The notes under the pieces were generated by a model. That model searched no databases, was not told the origin of the DNA, and saw only the letters and a program-made list of their open reading frames with translations. Positions 47,151-57,977 of a DNA stretch of 64,000 nt are shown here, piece after piece; the first letter of the stretch is position 1; every line of letters begins with the position of its first letter. Source of the DNA: Sodiomyces alkalinus F11 (Eukaryota > Ascomycota > Sordariomycetes > Glomerellales > Plectosphaerellaceae); NCBI RefSeq assembly GCF_003711515.1, contig NW_021167081.1, positions 1,817,630 to 1,881,629 on the forward strand. The letters are read 5' to 3'. The translations under genes were made by a program, and so were the position numbers.

Positions 47151-49540
47151 ATGGCGGCCGTTACCGCGACATCCCCGCCGCCATCTGCTGCCTCTTCCAC
47201 GTCGAGCCCCAGCAGTCCCAGCCGTCGAAAACCTGTCCCTGGCTCGCACATGTCGCCCGAGCGACTGGCAGTCGATGATCTGGCTCGGAGAGGAAGACCG
47301 ACCATCTCTGCCTCTGGTTCCGACTCACCTCGAATACGCGATGCTCCTGTCTCCCCGGTGAGAGTAAACTTCCAGTCGGGTAACTGGGCTCAACCTTCCA
47401 ATGCAAACATTGAAGTCGTCCACCCTGCCGAGGCGGACGTCATCGTTGTGGACCGTACACAAGACCGCCGCCTGCCGCCGCCTCGTAACGCTCCGGTACC
47501 ACCAACATTCCCGCATCAAGTACGGAAGTCTTCGGCCCCGACCGCCAGCCCCTCATCATATCATGCTGCCTCTCCCTTGTCGAGGCCAAGTGATACTACT
47601 ATAAACAGCAAGGAAAATGCGTTCGATCGCGTCTCGTCCCCTGCAGCCGTGGCGCTGTCTTCACGACCTGAGGGCGCCAGGGCGACGGTGGGCGCTCCTT
47701 TCGCAGAGGGCAACCGAAATAGCCGCGAATCGGATACCACCGCCAGCACCACACAGCAACAAGTTTCCACCGAATCATCCGCCACGACGAGTGCGAGCTC
47801 CGTCTCGGGGCCCAACGAGACACCGGACTGCCAAGACCATGAATCTACGGGAAGCTCTCTCATCGAAGGGCATATGCCCACGAACAAATCCGTACCTCTT
47901 TTCCAGTATCATCATCAGCAACAATTCCCCACGCGCATCTCCTCCAGTTTCCCCCTTGCGGTCGACGCTAGGGCTTCGTCGAATCCCGACCTGGGCGAGG
48001 GTTCCGGCATAAATCGCCATCTAACTCCTACCACGGGGGCCTTTGCCCGACGAAGCTCACTTCCACGGCCTCCTTCGAGCTATTCGGTTTACTCCGACGT
48101 TGGACTGCGGGGCAGGTCTCCTGGGCTGATGCCCGGCGGCCCTCACATGCGGGCTCCATCCGTTCAGTCACGAAAATCACCCGATGTGCGCCCGTCTTCG
48201 TATGTGGAGCTGTTGAACGTTCCGTATCCGCAGCCGGCGCCGGCGCCGATCAACTTTGACAATGCCCAGCTGCGCAACGCTGTCGGTAGCAACGCCTCAC
48301 TTCTTAGCACGCAGAAGACGCTGGAGATGTATCGTCAGAACGTGAAAAAGACCAGCGACCTCTCTATCCAGTACGCCTTTGCCGTTTTCCTCATTTCCAC
48401 GGCCCAGGAGCAAGGTCACGACCTGGAAGCGACGCCCCGCAAGAAAGGCGAAAGCGACCAGGACGGCAGCTCGCCCCAGGCACTCGTCAAGGAGGCTAGG
48501 CAAATCTTGCAGAAGCTGTCTAGTGCGGGCTACCCATTTGCCCAATACTACCTTGCTGACGGCTTCGCATCGGGCCTCTTCAGCAAAGGGAAAGAAGATT
48601 ATGGCCAGGCGTTTCCTCTGTTCGTTCTTGCCGCCAAACATGGCCATGCCGAGTCGGCGTACCGGACTGCGCTATGTTACGAGTTCGGCTGGGGCTGTCG
48701 AAAAGACCCCGCAAAGGCAGTGCAGTTCCTCCGGATAGCGGCGTCCAAGAGACACCCGGGAGCCATGACCAGGTTGGGCAAGGCTTGCCTCTCTGGTGAT
48801 CTTGGAGAGAAAAGATACCGCGAGGGAATCAAGTGGATGAAGCTGGCAGCGGAAGCAGCAGATACTGTCTACAACGCCGCCCCCTACCAACTAGCATGCC
48901 TCTACGAAACAGGATATGGACACGACATCTTCAAGGACGAGGCATATTCAGCAGAACTCTTCACCCAGGCTGCAGAACTCGGGCATCCGGAAGCCAACTT
49001 CCGCATGGGGGAAGCGTACGAGCATGGCAAGCTCGGCTGCCCAAGAGATCCGGCGCTTAGTGTTCATTTCTACACGGGCGCTGCGGATAAGGGCCACGCT
49101 GGTGCGATGATGGGTTTGTGCGCATGGTATATGGTCGGCGCCCCACCCATACTCGAGAAGGACGAGGAAGAGGCCTACGAGTGGGCACGACGCTCGGCAG
49201 AGTTGGGTAGGTGCTGTCCTGTCACTACAAGCTTTCGGGCGCATTCGCGGATACGCAGGCTATATTGCCGAAGAAAAAGTTCTGCGCTAACAAATGACAT
49301 ACAGGCTACGTTAAGGCACAATATGCAGTAGGCTACTTCACTGAGACGGGCATCGGCTGTCGTCGGGATATCTTGGAGGCCAACGTCTGGTATGTCAAGG
49401 CGGCTGACGCAGGCGACGAGCGGGCGAAGCAAAGAATCGCCATCATCCAAGCTGCCATCAGTGGAGGGACCCCCATGGAGGTCGCGCCACCTCGGGATGG
49501 CAAGACGAAAAAAGACGACAAGGACTGCATTCTAATGTAA
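47151..49540 (+). CDS. Sel1-repeat protein, Skt5/Chs4-like chitin synthase activator with C-terminal CAAX box
   Basis: Two exons, 47151-49206 and 49305-49540; the intron (98 bp, GTAGGT...ACAG) splits a Gly codon. The product is 763 aa. About the first 360 residues are Ser/Pro-rich and disordered. Sel1-like (TPR-related) repeats then fill about 380-740, visible as repeated A-x-x-x-G-x-x-x-A patterns: SAGYPFAQYYLADGF, KHGHAESAYRTALCYE, SKRHPGAMTRLGKACL, YQLACLYETGYG, ELGHPEANFRMGEAYE, DKGHAGAMMGLCAWY, KAQYAVGYFTETGIG. The C-terminus is KDCILM: a CAAX prenylation box after a Lys/Asp-rich tail. Family knowledge: yeast Skt5/Chs4 is a prenylated Sel1 protein that binds and activates chitin synthase III (Chs3). 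Filamentous fungi have several paralogs, so which one this is cannot be told. Expected to act at the inner face of the plasma membrane or on chitin synthase vesicles. Confidence 0.92.
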
Positions 49541-51615
49541 AGCGACGAGAGCGGTATTTTGCGTCTGCACTAACCCTTCCGGTGTTTGTTTTCCGGACAA
49601 CAACAAAATCCATCTGCATTAATGCTCCAATGTCATCTCAAGATTTGTAAGGGAAAGAGGCTGGAGGTTAGAAGCCGAGGGTTCGTTTGTTCTTCTTCTT
49701 TTTTCAAGACGTGCATTTCCCCGGTCTGGTAGTCCAGAAGGAGGAGGGCTGGACCTAATTCTTCGAATCCTTTTGCGCATTTTGTTAAATACGCATTTCT
49801 GGGCGGGCTGCCGTTTATTGCGAATATCTGCATTCTCACGGCATGGTTCCCCATCCCCGTCTGGAGTAACCGTGCATTCATGGGCGTTTCTGGAAGGGTA
49901 CCTCGTTTTGTTTTCCTCCCTTCTCTCCCTTGTCAGTTCGCATTCGCCTTGCTGGAAAGAATTTCGAACCGAGGAGAAGAGGGTGAGCTGGATTGAATAG
50001 AAGACTTGCACATAGCAGGAATACAACGATGCCCTGTCTTGGACAGGCGTCTACCCACAAGCAGACCCGCGGGCCTCTTCAACACCAGGCGCTGATGACC
50101 CTGATGACTGCATTGTGGGTATGGCATAGGAGGTTGGTATGCATGCAATTTCTCCCGGTAGAGGAGCCAGGTGCTAGAGACGCAGCCTAAGTGGCATTGG
50201 CGCGATGGACGGGGCAGATAGAGGGAGCCGACTATTGTTTCTAAAGGCAAGCGCACGTCATGCAACTCAACACTCAACGTGTCGAGCCATTATATTGCGC
50301 CTGGATCGGAGCTATCCAAAAGTGGCAATGGGAGACGAGCAGAGAGAAGACTACTAGAGACCGTGTCGACTGGTGGCTGGGGTTTAACAAGGGATAGGTC
50401 ATTGAGATGCATCCCACGCAAGACAACCAAAGGGTGCTTCTTCTTAGTTGCTTCCGGTCCCTCTGGGGAGGAAGATAAATTCTTCCTAGTGTGATAGGTG
50501 AAATGCAAGGGGTTGGTTGTTAAGGTAGGTATTGCAAGTGATTCTCGAGGCTGGCGCGAAAGACACACGTTGCCTGGCTGCAAGATCCGATGTCGTGATT
50601 CGCTTGTAGTGTACACGGCCAAGTTAATAAACCGAGGTATCCTCCATCCGTACCTCTTCTCACTCAAGCGTAACTTCGGCTAATGAGGTAGGAAGAAGTA
50701 TCGTTTGATACCTTAGGTACCATCATGAACCTCGCCGCGGCCCCCCTTGCCAATTGAAGCTACGGAGCTACGGAAGCCGCTAGGCACCCAACGCCAAGGT
50801 AGCCAAGGTACTTGCGGAAAGAGAACATGTCACAAGAACTTAAGGGTGGTCTAGGAGCGGGTAAATTTGCTTCATACCTTAAGGTAGGTACTCGAAGACA
50901 GAATACGTGGACGGCTGCCTACAAGTTCATACTTCTTCGGAGTGACCTATACTTGTTAACCAAAAACCATTCGCCTCAACCTCCCGGGATAGTTGCTGTG
51001 AACAGATGGTCAGAAAACTACGCCTTATATGCAGCTTCATACTACCTTATGTTGGTGGTATCCATACTTGGGAGAATTTCACACGAGGAACCCGAATTAC
51101 GAAGGGCCTGGGTACTAGTAATACGGAGCAGGGCACGAGGTAACTCGCAGGTTTCGCGGTCAGTGAAAAGCCACGAGGACAATTCTGTTATGATGTTTCC
51201 CGCCTGACGCCGTTGCTTGGTTGGCTACCTGAGAGCTCTCCCTACTTTCCTTCCCCGCTTGCCGACTGAATTTTGTTCCGAGCACCATCTCAATTTGTCG
51301 ACAATAGCCCGTCCCAAAGGACACCCGAAAGAAGAGGAAAAAGAGAGAAAAAGAAGTGGAAAAAAAAAAAGGATCTTTCATCAATCATGTCCCTCCTGTC
51401 ACCAGGTACGACCATGAGCGCCTGAAAACGACGAAGAGAAAAATGCATGGCTGCAACGTATGAGAACGCCCACCATAAACCCGTCATGCAAATTAGGTGC
51501 AGAACAACAAGAGGGAGGACCCGAAGACCTCGGTCGCGAGTGTGAACATAGCGACACGGCTTTGCAGGATAATAAGAACAGAAAAAACAAATAATATGTA
51601 CGTCCTGTGGCCTTT
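49541..51615. other. Intergenic between two convergent genes
   Basis: 2.1 kb between the stops of the Skt5-like gene (+) and the Polo kinase (-). No gene seen. Contains ATACCTTAGGTACC (near 50709) and TACCTTAAGGTAGGTAC (near 50876). The two 3' UTRs must lie in its margins. Confidence 0.5.
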
Positions 51616-54600
51616 TCATCTGCCACTCTGGGTCCTCTCCTTCCTCTTCGACTCGTCAATCTCCTCTCCCAACTCGGACGGCTTCCGCGGATCAACATAG
51701 GCCGAGCGTCTCTTGTCCCCCCAACGGGCGCCGACGGTGACCCAGACCATCTTGGTCGGGATGGGGACGTTGACCGTCTCCCGATAGCCGGTCCAGCGCA
51801 ACCGCTCTTGGCGGCTCATGGCGCTGTTGCCCAGCCCGCCGTTGGTCACCCACTCCTTCACGACGTTCTTGATGAACTCAATCTTGGGCCGGAAATCGTT
51901 CGCGGCGGGGATCCCCTGTAGTTCCGCCGGTATCTCGGGACGCCGACGGGTTGTCGTGGTCGTGCGAGTCGATCGAGTGGTCGACGGCTTGGTCTGGAAG
52001 TTAAGGAGGGTCTGCAGAGGGTAAGAGAGCATGGCCCGCTCATCTAGAGCCGTCGACGTCAATGTCCCGTTCTCCGCCAGATTGAGTGCTGCCTCCTCCG
52101 GCAGATGCCAGAAATGGCACCACGTTCCGGTCGCGTTGAGGACGATCTTGGTGTGGTCTGGGAAGTTGAATTGGAGGTGGCCATCGCAGAAAACCCAGCA
52201 ACCCACGTCGCCGATGCGTTGGTAAAACGTTACCAAGTCGTCCGGTTGGAAATCTTCCTTCTCCGGGCTCTCCTGGTCGCTCTTGTTGTTGTTGTCGTCC
52301 TCCGATGGGACCGTCTCGTCCCTCCCATACGCTATCATGTAATTGGCGAATTTCTTCCAGAGGATGACCCGCTCCCTCTTCCTGTGCTCGTATAAATCCG
52401 CGCCGGGGTTCAACTTTCCGGCTGTCCCGTCCTCATTGACCGGCACCCGGAACTGACGGGCAGGTACGCTAACGCGGTTGAGGCCGGCCTCGCCGTTGCT
52501 CTCAAAGAAATGAACCTTCTCCCTTGGTGGTACTGGTTGATGACGCTCAGGGTACGTCTCATCCTGACGACGCTCGATGTGTCTCTCCGCGTTTCGGACG
52601 AGCATGCATGCAGACGGCAGCGTGGCGAGTTTTCCGGTGTCGGTGGTTGGAATGTCTCGCAAGACGCAGCCAACACTGCCGTTGTTGAGAATGTATCCAA
52701 GGCCGAACTTGTTACTGTAGTCTACCCACTTGACGACAACGTGTGGGTGTGGTGGTGTCTTATCCTTGGCCGAGATGATGGCCATCGTGCGTGCATTTAA
52801 TGCCCGTTCCAGTTCAGCCTGTAACCGGCGTAGTCGGTCTAGGATGATATCCGGTTGGGAGCCCGACACTGGCACCGGATGTTCGGACGGGCTGAATAGT
52901 GATGTCAGGTTTGCTGCTCTTGAGGTCTGGCTGGGAGCTGTCATGGCGTTATTGCTACTGGAAGATGAGCCGAGGCTCATGACCGCCATGCTAGACAGCG
53001 CCTTGGCCAGCGGCGCTTTCCTGACAGTGGACGTCTTCTGTGGCGGATGTTCGAGCGTCTTCGTCGGCTGCTCAGGCTCCGGTTCGGATTCCGTATATTG
53101 CCTTACCACTCCTGGCCTGACGGTCTGCGCTGCTTGCAGGTTCGCATCCTGCTGTGTTCTCACTCTGGCCGTACTTGGCAAGGCAGCAGGCCGGCTCTGG
53201 GCCCTCTGTTGAGCCGCAAAGCTTTGTGGAGGCGCTCGCATCAGACCACCACTGGGTGCTGTCTGAGACGCGGCCAGATGCGGCTCGGGCCTCCCCTGCG
53301 AGCGTAACAACGAGTGGCTTAGCACGCCCCCCTGGTGCTGCTTCTGCTCCCTCAACCATTGGTCGAATGGCCTATAAACCACATCGGGTGCCAGTGGGAT
53401 AGCTGGTGTGAGTCCAGCTTTTTCTTCCGCAGCCATCTCTTTCCACGTTTGCGTATGGATAACCTGGTGCTGAGACCACGGACCTACTCCGCATTCGTTG
53501 CACATGCCTTTTAGATTTTGGACCGATGCCGCTCGAAGCCTCGAGTCCAAGCGGGTCGTGTAGAAATGGGGATCGTCCGGAGGCAAAGTGAGGAGTTTCG
53601 GCGTCATGTCCGCATCGACAGGCATGTAGCCAGAGGTGAAGAAGGGGTGTTGAACTATGGTGTCTGGGTCTGGTCTCCTATCGGCATCCTCAAGCATTGA
53701 GGCGACGATGTCCTTCGCTTCCAGGCTAATGTATTTTTGTGTAGTCTCTGAGCTTGGCCATTCGTAGTCTCGTTCCCGAGCTCGGCGGTAGATTTCTTCG
53801 GTGCTCGTAGACTGGAAGGGAGGCTTGGACGTGAGCATGGCAAACCTGGATCATGTCAGTTGCTTTCAAGGGACGGCAAAGGAAAGGAGGGGAAACGAGG
53901 AGACTAGTGCGTACATACATTATAATACCCAGGCTCCATATGTCAACCATATGGTCGTGTCCCTTCTTGCCTTTTTCCAAAATCTCAGGCGCGATATAAT
54001 TGGGTGTCCCGCACAAGGTCGTCCGACGAATGGTGTGCATGTCTTTGCCAGTGACGAGCAGAGCAGCCAGGCCAAAGTCGCCAACCTTGGCATTCATATT
54101 GCGGTCTAGGAAGATGTTGCCCATCTTGAGGTCACGGTGGATAATCCCCTTGTCGTGCATATACTTGATGGCGCCAGCTACTTGAACCGAGTAGAAGCGA
54201 ACCTCGGGCTCCGTCAGCCCTCTTCGTTTCTTAACCATGTCCATGAGAGAGCCGTTGGGACAGAGCTCAAGCACAAGATAGGTACAGTTTTCGTAGGAAA
54301 ACGCGCGGAGGAACTGGACGATGTTCTTGTTTCTCATCTTCGAGTGAATCTGCAGCTCGGTTTGAAACTAAACGCAGAATGCAACGTTAGGAACAGGGCG
54401 GGCAAGGTCCTTTCAAATGGGGTAGACGGGACAATCTTACCTTTTGCTGCATTTTTGATGGCATCTGGCTCTTGACAATCTTCAGAGCATACTTATGCCT
54501 CGTCGGCAACAAGTACCCCTGATAGCAGATGGCGAAGCCGCCTTTGCCAAGCATCTTGCCAACCTGGTAGACGGCCCCATCAGGACGGTCGACACTACTC

Positions 54601-55072
54601 GGCTCAAGAACATTATCCGGCGGCGGCGGTGGGTGGTCCTTCTCCTTCGACACCTTGAGTTGGGGGGTGGCCTTGGTCTTCACGTCCATGGCTTTGGGAA
54701 CCGTCTGTCTCGCATTTGCATCCCTAGGCGACAACGCTTCCATATCGACGCCTCCTTTGGCCAGCAACCTGTGGGTCATATTCCCAGAAAGAAAAAAAAA
54801 GACGTAGGAAATCAAGTCTCGCCTATGATCAGCGTTCTTTCGATGTTTTGGGAGTCACGGTGGCGGAAAATCGACGCGTCTCGACGTGTCTCGATGAGGT
54901 TGGATGATAAGGACCGCCGTGGAAGGTTATCGGACGTAAGGAGTCTCTGCCAAATTTAGTGGGGAGTTGACTCTCGTACCGGTAAGACGTCTGGAGAAGA
55001 TTCATATAGGGCGCTTCCCCTCCCCCCGTCGTCGGAGAAAGAACCAACTTACAGCTTCGGCTGGGAGACCAT
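51616..55072 (-). CDS. CDC5: Polo-like kinase (Cdc5/PlkA)
   Basis: Core exons 54441-54768, 53919-54367 and 51616-53845, with two 73-bp introns. A 20-nt first exon at 55053-55072 (MVSQPKL) joins through intron 54769-55052 to give 1008 aa. Without it, translation could begin at the ATG at 54779 (1005 aa). Kinase domain about 74-330: glycine loop LGKGGFAICY, ALKIV lysine near 103, HRD near 193-195, DFG near 213-215, activation-loop RTTLCGTPNY with the phosphorylatable Thr near 233. Two polo boxes: PB1 from about 634 with WVDYSNKFGLGY (Trp near 639), PB2 around 800-845 with DLVTFYQRIGDVG and FPDHTKIVL, whose His and Lys form the phosphopeptide pincer in PLK1. Long Ser/Pro linkers explain the large size. 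Family knowledge: controls mitotic entry, spindle poles, exit and septation. Head-to-head with the OPA3-like gene. Confidence 0.96.
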
Positions 55073-55623
55073 GTGTCCAGGAATATCCAGGCCAAAGTCA
55101 ATAATCCCGAAACACGACCGGGAGTTGTCGAACCAAGTGACGATGCCCTAAATCGAAGATGGGCGTGGAAGCCGGGCGACTTGCGGCTATAGAAGGGGCG
55201 TGGGCCTGGGTAAAGAAGAAGCTTCAAACTTCCCGTTGGCGGAGTCGCGGAATTGTGTACATTGACGGTGAGAGCTGTATTGACTTTGTGAGTACCTACC
55301 CAAAGGTACCTGGCACGGTTGCCGTAGAAACACGGCACAAGAAACGGTCTATGGCTGATGGTCTTCTCCACAGCTTGATTCCCAAGGTGGAATAGCGTTG
55401 TCCAATTGATCTCCACCTTTTCTCGTGGGAACATTCGTCGTCAAACAACTCGAACGTCCGGTGGCTCACCGAGCCTGGCCGACAATGCGACAGGGAATCA
55501 CGGAGGGATCACTAAAGTAGAGGGGCCCCGTCCAACAAAAAACTGGCCGGAGCTTCGGCGCTCTTAATTGACCGGACTGCCGGCATCCACCATCCTCCGT
55601 TCAACAACCCGTCGACCGCCGAC
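55073..55623. promoter_or_regulatory. Divergent promoter between Polo kinase and OPA3-like gene
   Basis: At most 551 bp separate the outward-pointing starts (about 0.84 kb if Polo begins at 54779). Contains one ACCTACCCAAAGGTACC word near 55294. It is the shortest divergent promoter in the window; shared control elements are possible but none is identifiable. Confidence 0.5.
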
Positions 55624-56515
55624 ATGGTGCCTCTACCCCTCTTCAAGCTTGCGGCACTTCTTGTGCGGCATGTCTCCAAGTATGGCGCGGTATGTACAAG
55701 TCAAAATCCCCTCGGATCGTATTCGATCGGTTCCGCCACTATTCCGCTTTAACAGTTATTCGGGCGTTGGCAGGGCGTTGGCAACTAAACCCTTTCTGCA
55801 ACCGTAGAACCAAATCAAGGCCCAGGCCCGCGAGCACCCGCGGTTCCGCCAGCTTGCCGCTCGGTACGGGCAGGCTATCCACCAATTCAACATGCGCGCA
55901 AACGTAGCCCTCCTCCGGAACCAAAAAGCCGAGGAAAAAGCAAAAGAGAAAGAAAAAGCCGAAGCGCCGACCGTCAAGACGAAAGAGGAGATCGAGAAGG
56001 AAGAGGAGAGGAAAGCGAAAGAAGCGAGGAAGGAAGCGGAGATGCACAGGGAGAAGGGGCGAGAGTCGAGAGGCGACGGGGCCAGCATATTCATGCGGCG
56101 GCCGGGGCACTTCAAGGTGTTCTCGGCGCAGAACGTCTGGCGGCGCAAGTTCCGACCCCTTCCGGAGGCCAAGGCCGTCGACCTGTTCGCGGACGTGGTG
56201 GGAGATGCCTTCATCTTGGGCGTCGCCGGCGGGCTCATCATCTACGAGTACTGGAAGTCGACCCAGAAACCGGATCACAATTTGGAGAGGATCAAAGACC
56301 TGGACGCCAGGCTAGAGGAGTTGAAGAAGCGGGAGGACGAGCTCGAAAGGCGTGAAGAGGAGCTTGAGACGGCTGAGCGGGAGGCGAGAGGTCGCCTCTC
56401 GGTTGTGGAAGAGGCGCTGAGGACGCTGAAGGATCCGAAAACAAAAGGGCCCCTGTTACCACCTGCTCCGCAAGAGAGCTTGTCGACCTCAATACCAACG
56501 CCTTCTACGACATGA
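55624..56515 (+). CDS. OPA3-family protein
   Basis: Exon 1 55624-55689 (22 codons) and exon 2 55808-56515, intron 118 bp, phase 0, 257 aa. The N-terminus MVPLPLFKLAALLVRHVSK and the spliced NQIKAQAREHPRFRQL are the OPA3 signature (PLxKLxxLxxRxxSKPIANxIKxxAxxHxxFR in relatives). A Lys/Glu-rich segment of ~60 residues follows (about 60-115). Then come the conserved FRPLPEAKAVDLFADVVGDAFILGVAGGLIIYEYWKS hydrophobic segment and a coiled coil (about 190-230). The tail is Pro/Ser-rich. Family knowledge: human OPA3 is a mitochondrial membrane protein linked to optic atrophy and 3-methylglutaconic aciduria; its biochemical role is unclear. The charged insert and long C-terminal coiled coil make this copy longer than the animal protein, as is usual in fungi. 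Splicing is needed: the unspliced frame stops within the intron. Confidence 0.93.
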
Positions 56516-57070
56516 GTACGAGTGCTCGACAACCCCCCGTTCTTCTGTATAATTTTTTGTCATGTACATCACGATTCACTCTACTTAGTAAGACCGAAAG
56601 GGGGCGAGGTTGTGCCGATAGACATAAGGTAGAACATATACGATACAACAGGCGGTGTTTCGGTTGTTCCTGTTCCTGTACATACATAAGGTAGGTAGGT
56701 ACGGAGGACAAAAGCGATGGTAGCTTCCTACCTAAGGTACCTAAGGTAAGGTACATAAGGTATAAGCCATTGTCTTGTACTTCACCGACTTTCAACACAC
56801 TTCAGTTTATATCCACTCTACCTTATTTGGGGAAGGGGCTACTGCCGTCTAGACCGTTCATTCCGCAACGCATCTCAAGTATTGTACTGCCGTACTTGTA
56901 GGCAGCTAGAGTACGGGTCAGGGCATGGGAAACCTAAGACGGAGGCTTCTATTTTCCATCTGAAGCTGAATATCTGCCCCCTTTCTCTGGAGCAAAACAT
57001 TCTGGAGACCCAAGTCACTTTAGGAGGTCGAGTCGCAACAGGCAGCAGCTCCCAAATTCGTTGAGGATTA
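56516..57070. other. Intergenic, microrepeat-rich
   Basis: 555 bp between two genes on the plus strand. A dense patch at about 56685-56765 reads ATAAGGTAGGTAGGTACGG and CTACCTAAGGTACCTAAGGT, then AAGGTACATAAGGTATAAG. No gene. Confidence 0.55.
56685..56765. repeat. Microrepeat cluster (AAGGTA / GGTACC words)
   Basis: At least seven copies of AAGGTA or its complement in 80 bp, directly downstream of the OPA3-like gene. Confidence 0.65.
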
Positions 57071-57977
57071 ATGTCAAACTGTACCAAAGTCGCCCTTCGG
57101 AATAAGCATCAGAAACCTCGAGACGCCATGGCCAGCCGGGAAATCTCACCAACGATTTCTTCGTCTCTCCGCACGCATAGCGACTGGGCTGCCGTCGTGC
57201 CTATGCTCTCGAGGATGCGTGAGATCCGGTTCAGCGGTAAGCACGCACGGCGCGTGAGCAGCTCGTAGGTTTGCCCGAAGACGGCTAACCTGGACCAACT
57301 TCCAGAAAGCCCGCTGGAACCTCACGATATCTTGCTCCCTGTAGAGAATAAGGGAGCGACGTCGGGAATATCGATGCGCATCATCCTCCTTTCGCCAAAG
57401 GACCTATGCGCCCTGGGCACAAACAGGCGGCTCGAGTGGCTAGTGCGGCAAACCGGGGGGAAAGATATAGCCATCATTTTTCTGTTGACCGCTCCCGAAT
57501 CTGTCATTGACTTTACCAAGTTGGAACTAGAGCAAGTGCCTGTTCCGACTCCCCGTTCCCTCGAACCGAGATAAGATGACTTCATCTCTCCATGGGCGGT
57601 TCGCCAATCTGACCAGATGTGTATACAGCGTCGCGAAGAAATTTGGCTTCATTGCCGTCATCCCAGCTGTGTCGATATCCTCCCTCCCGAGTCTGTTAGT
57701 ATCAGTGGTACAATTTTCTGGATCTTTACAGGCGGACTCGATGGCGAGAAACCCCGTACGCGGCGCTTCCAACACAGGGGTCTTGCTTGGGACCTGCGTC
57801 AAGGGCCCGCCACTGTCCGACTACCAGACCAGTGCACTGGCTGAGATAGCTCCCGACCTCCAGCATCTCGCCAAGCTAGTCGCAACAAAAGAGGGAAAGG
57901 CAAAGGTCATGGACTGTCTCGGTACTGAAGACGGTGAGCGGCTCCTCACGTTTGCTTGCGGGGACGGCCGCCTGTAG
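57071..57977 (+). CDS. Unrecognised protein; gene model needs a very short intron or carries a frameshift
   Basis: Proposed exons 57071-57236, 57306-57535 and 57576-57977 give 265 aa. The first intron (57237-57305, GTAAGC...CCAG, 69 bp) is ordinary. The second junction is not: the first frame stops at 57572-57574, while a well-formed second frame (FIAVIPAVSISSLPSLL... to the stop at 57975-57977) continues the protein. A 40-bp GT-AG intron (57536-57575) joins them, but that is shorter than usual fungal introns; a one-base frameshift is the alternative. The middle part (PHDILLPVENKGATSGISMR, LLSPKDLCALGTNRRLEWL, QTGGKDIAIIFLL) is globular with Rossmann-like alternating hydrophobic patterns. I do not recognise the family and assign no function. 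An internal ATG at 57128 could also be the start. Confidence 0.65.
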
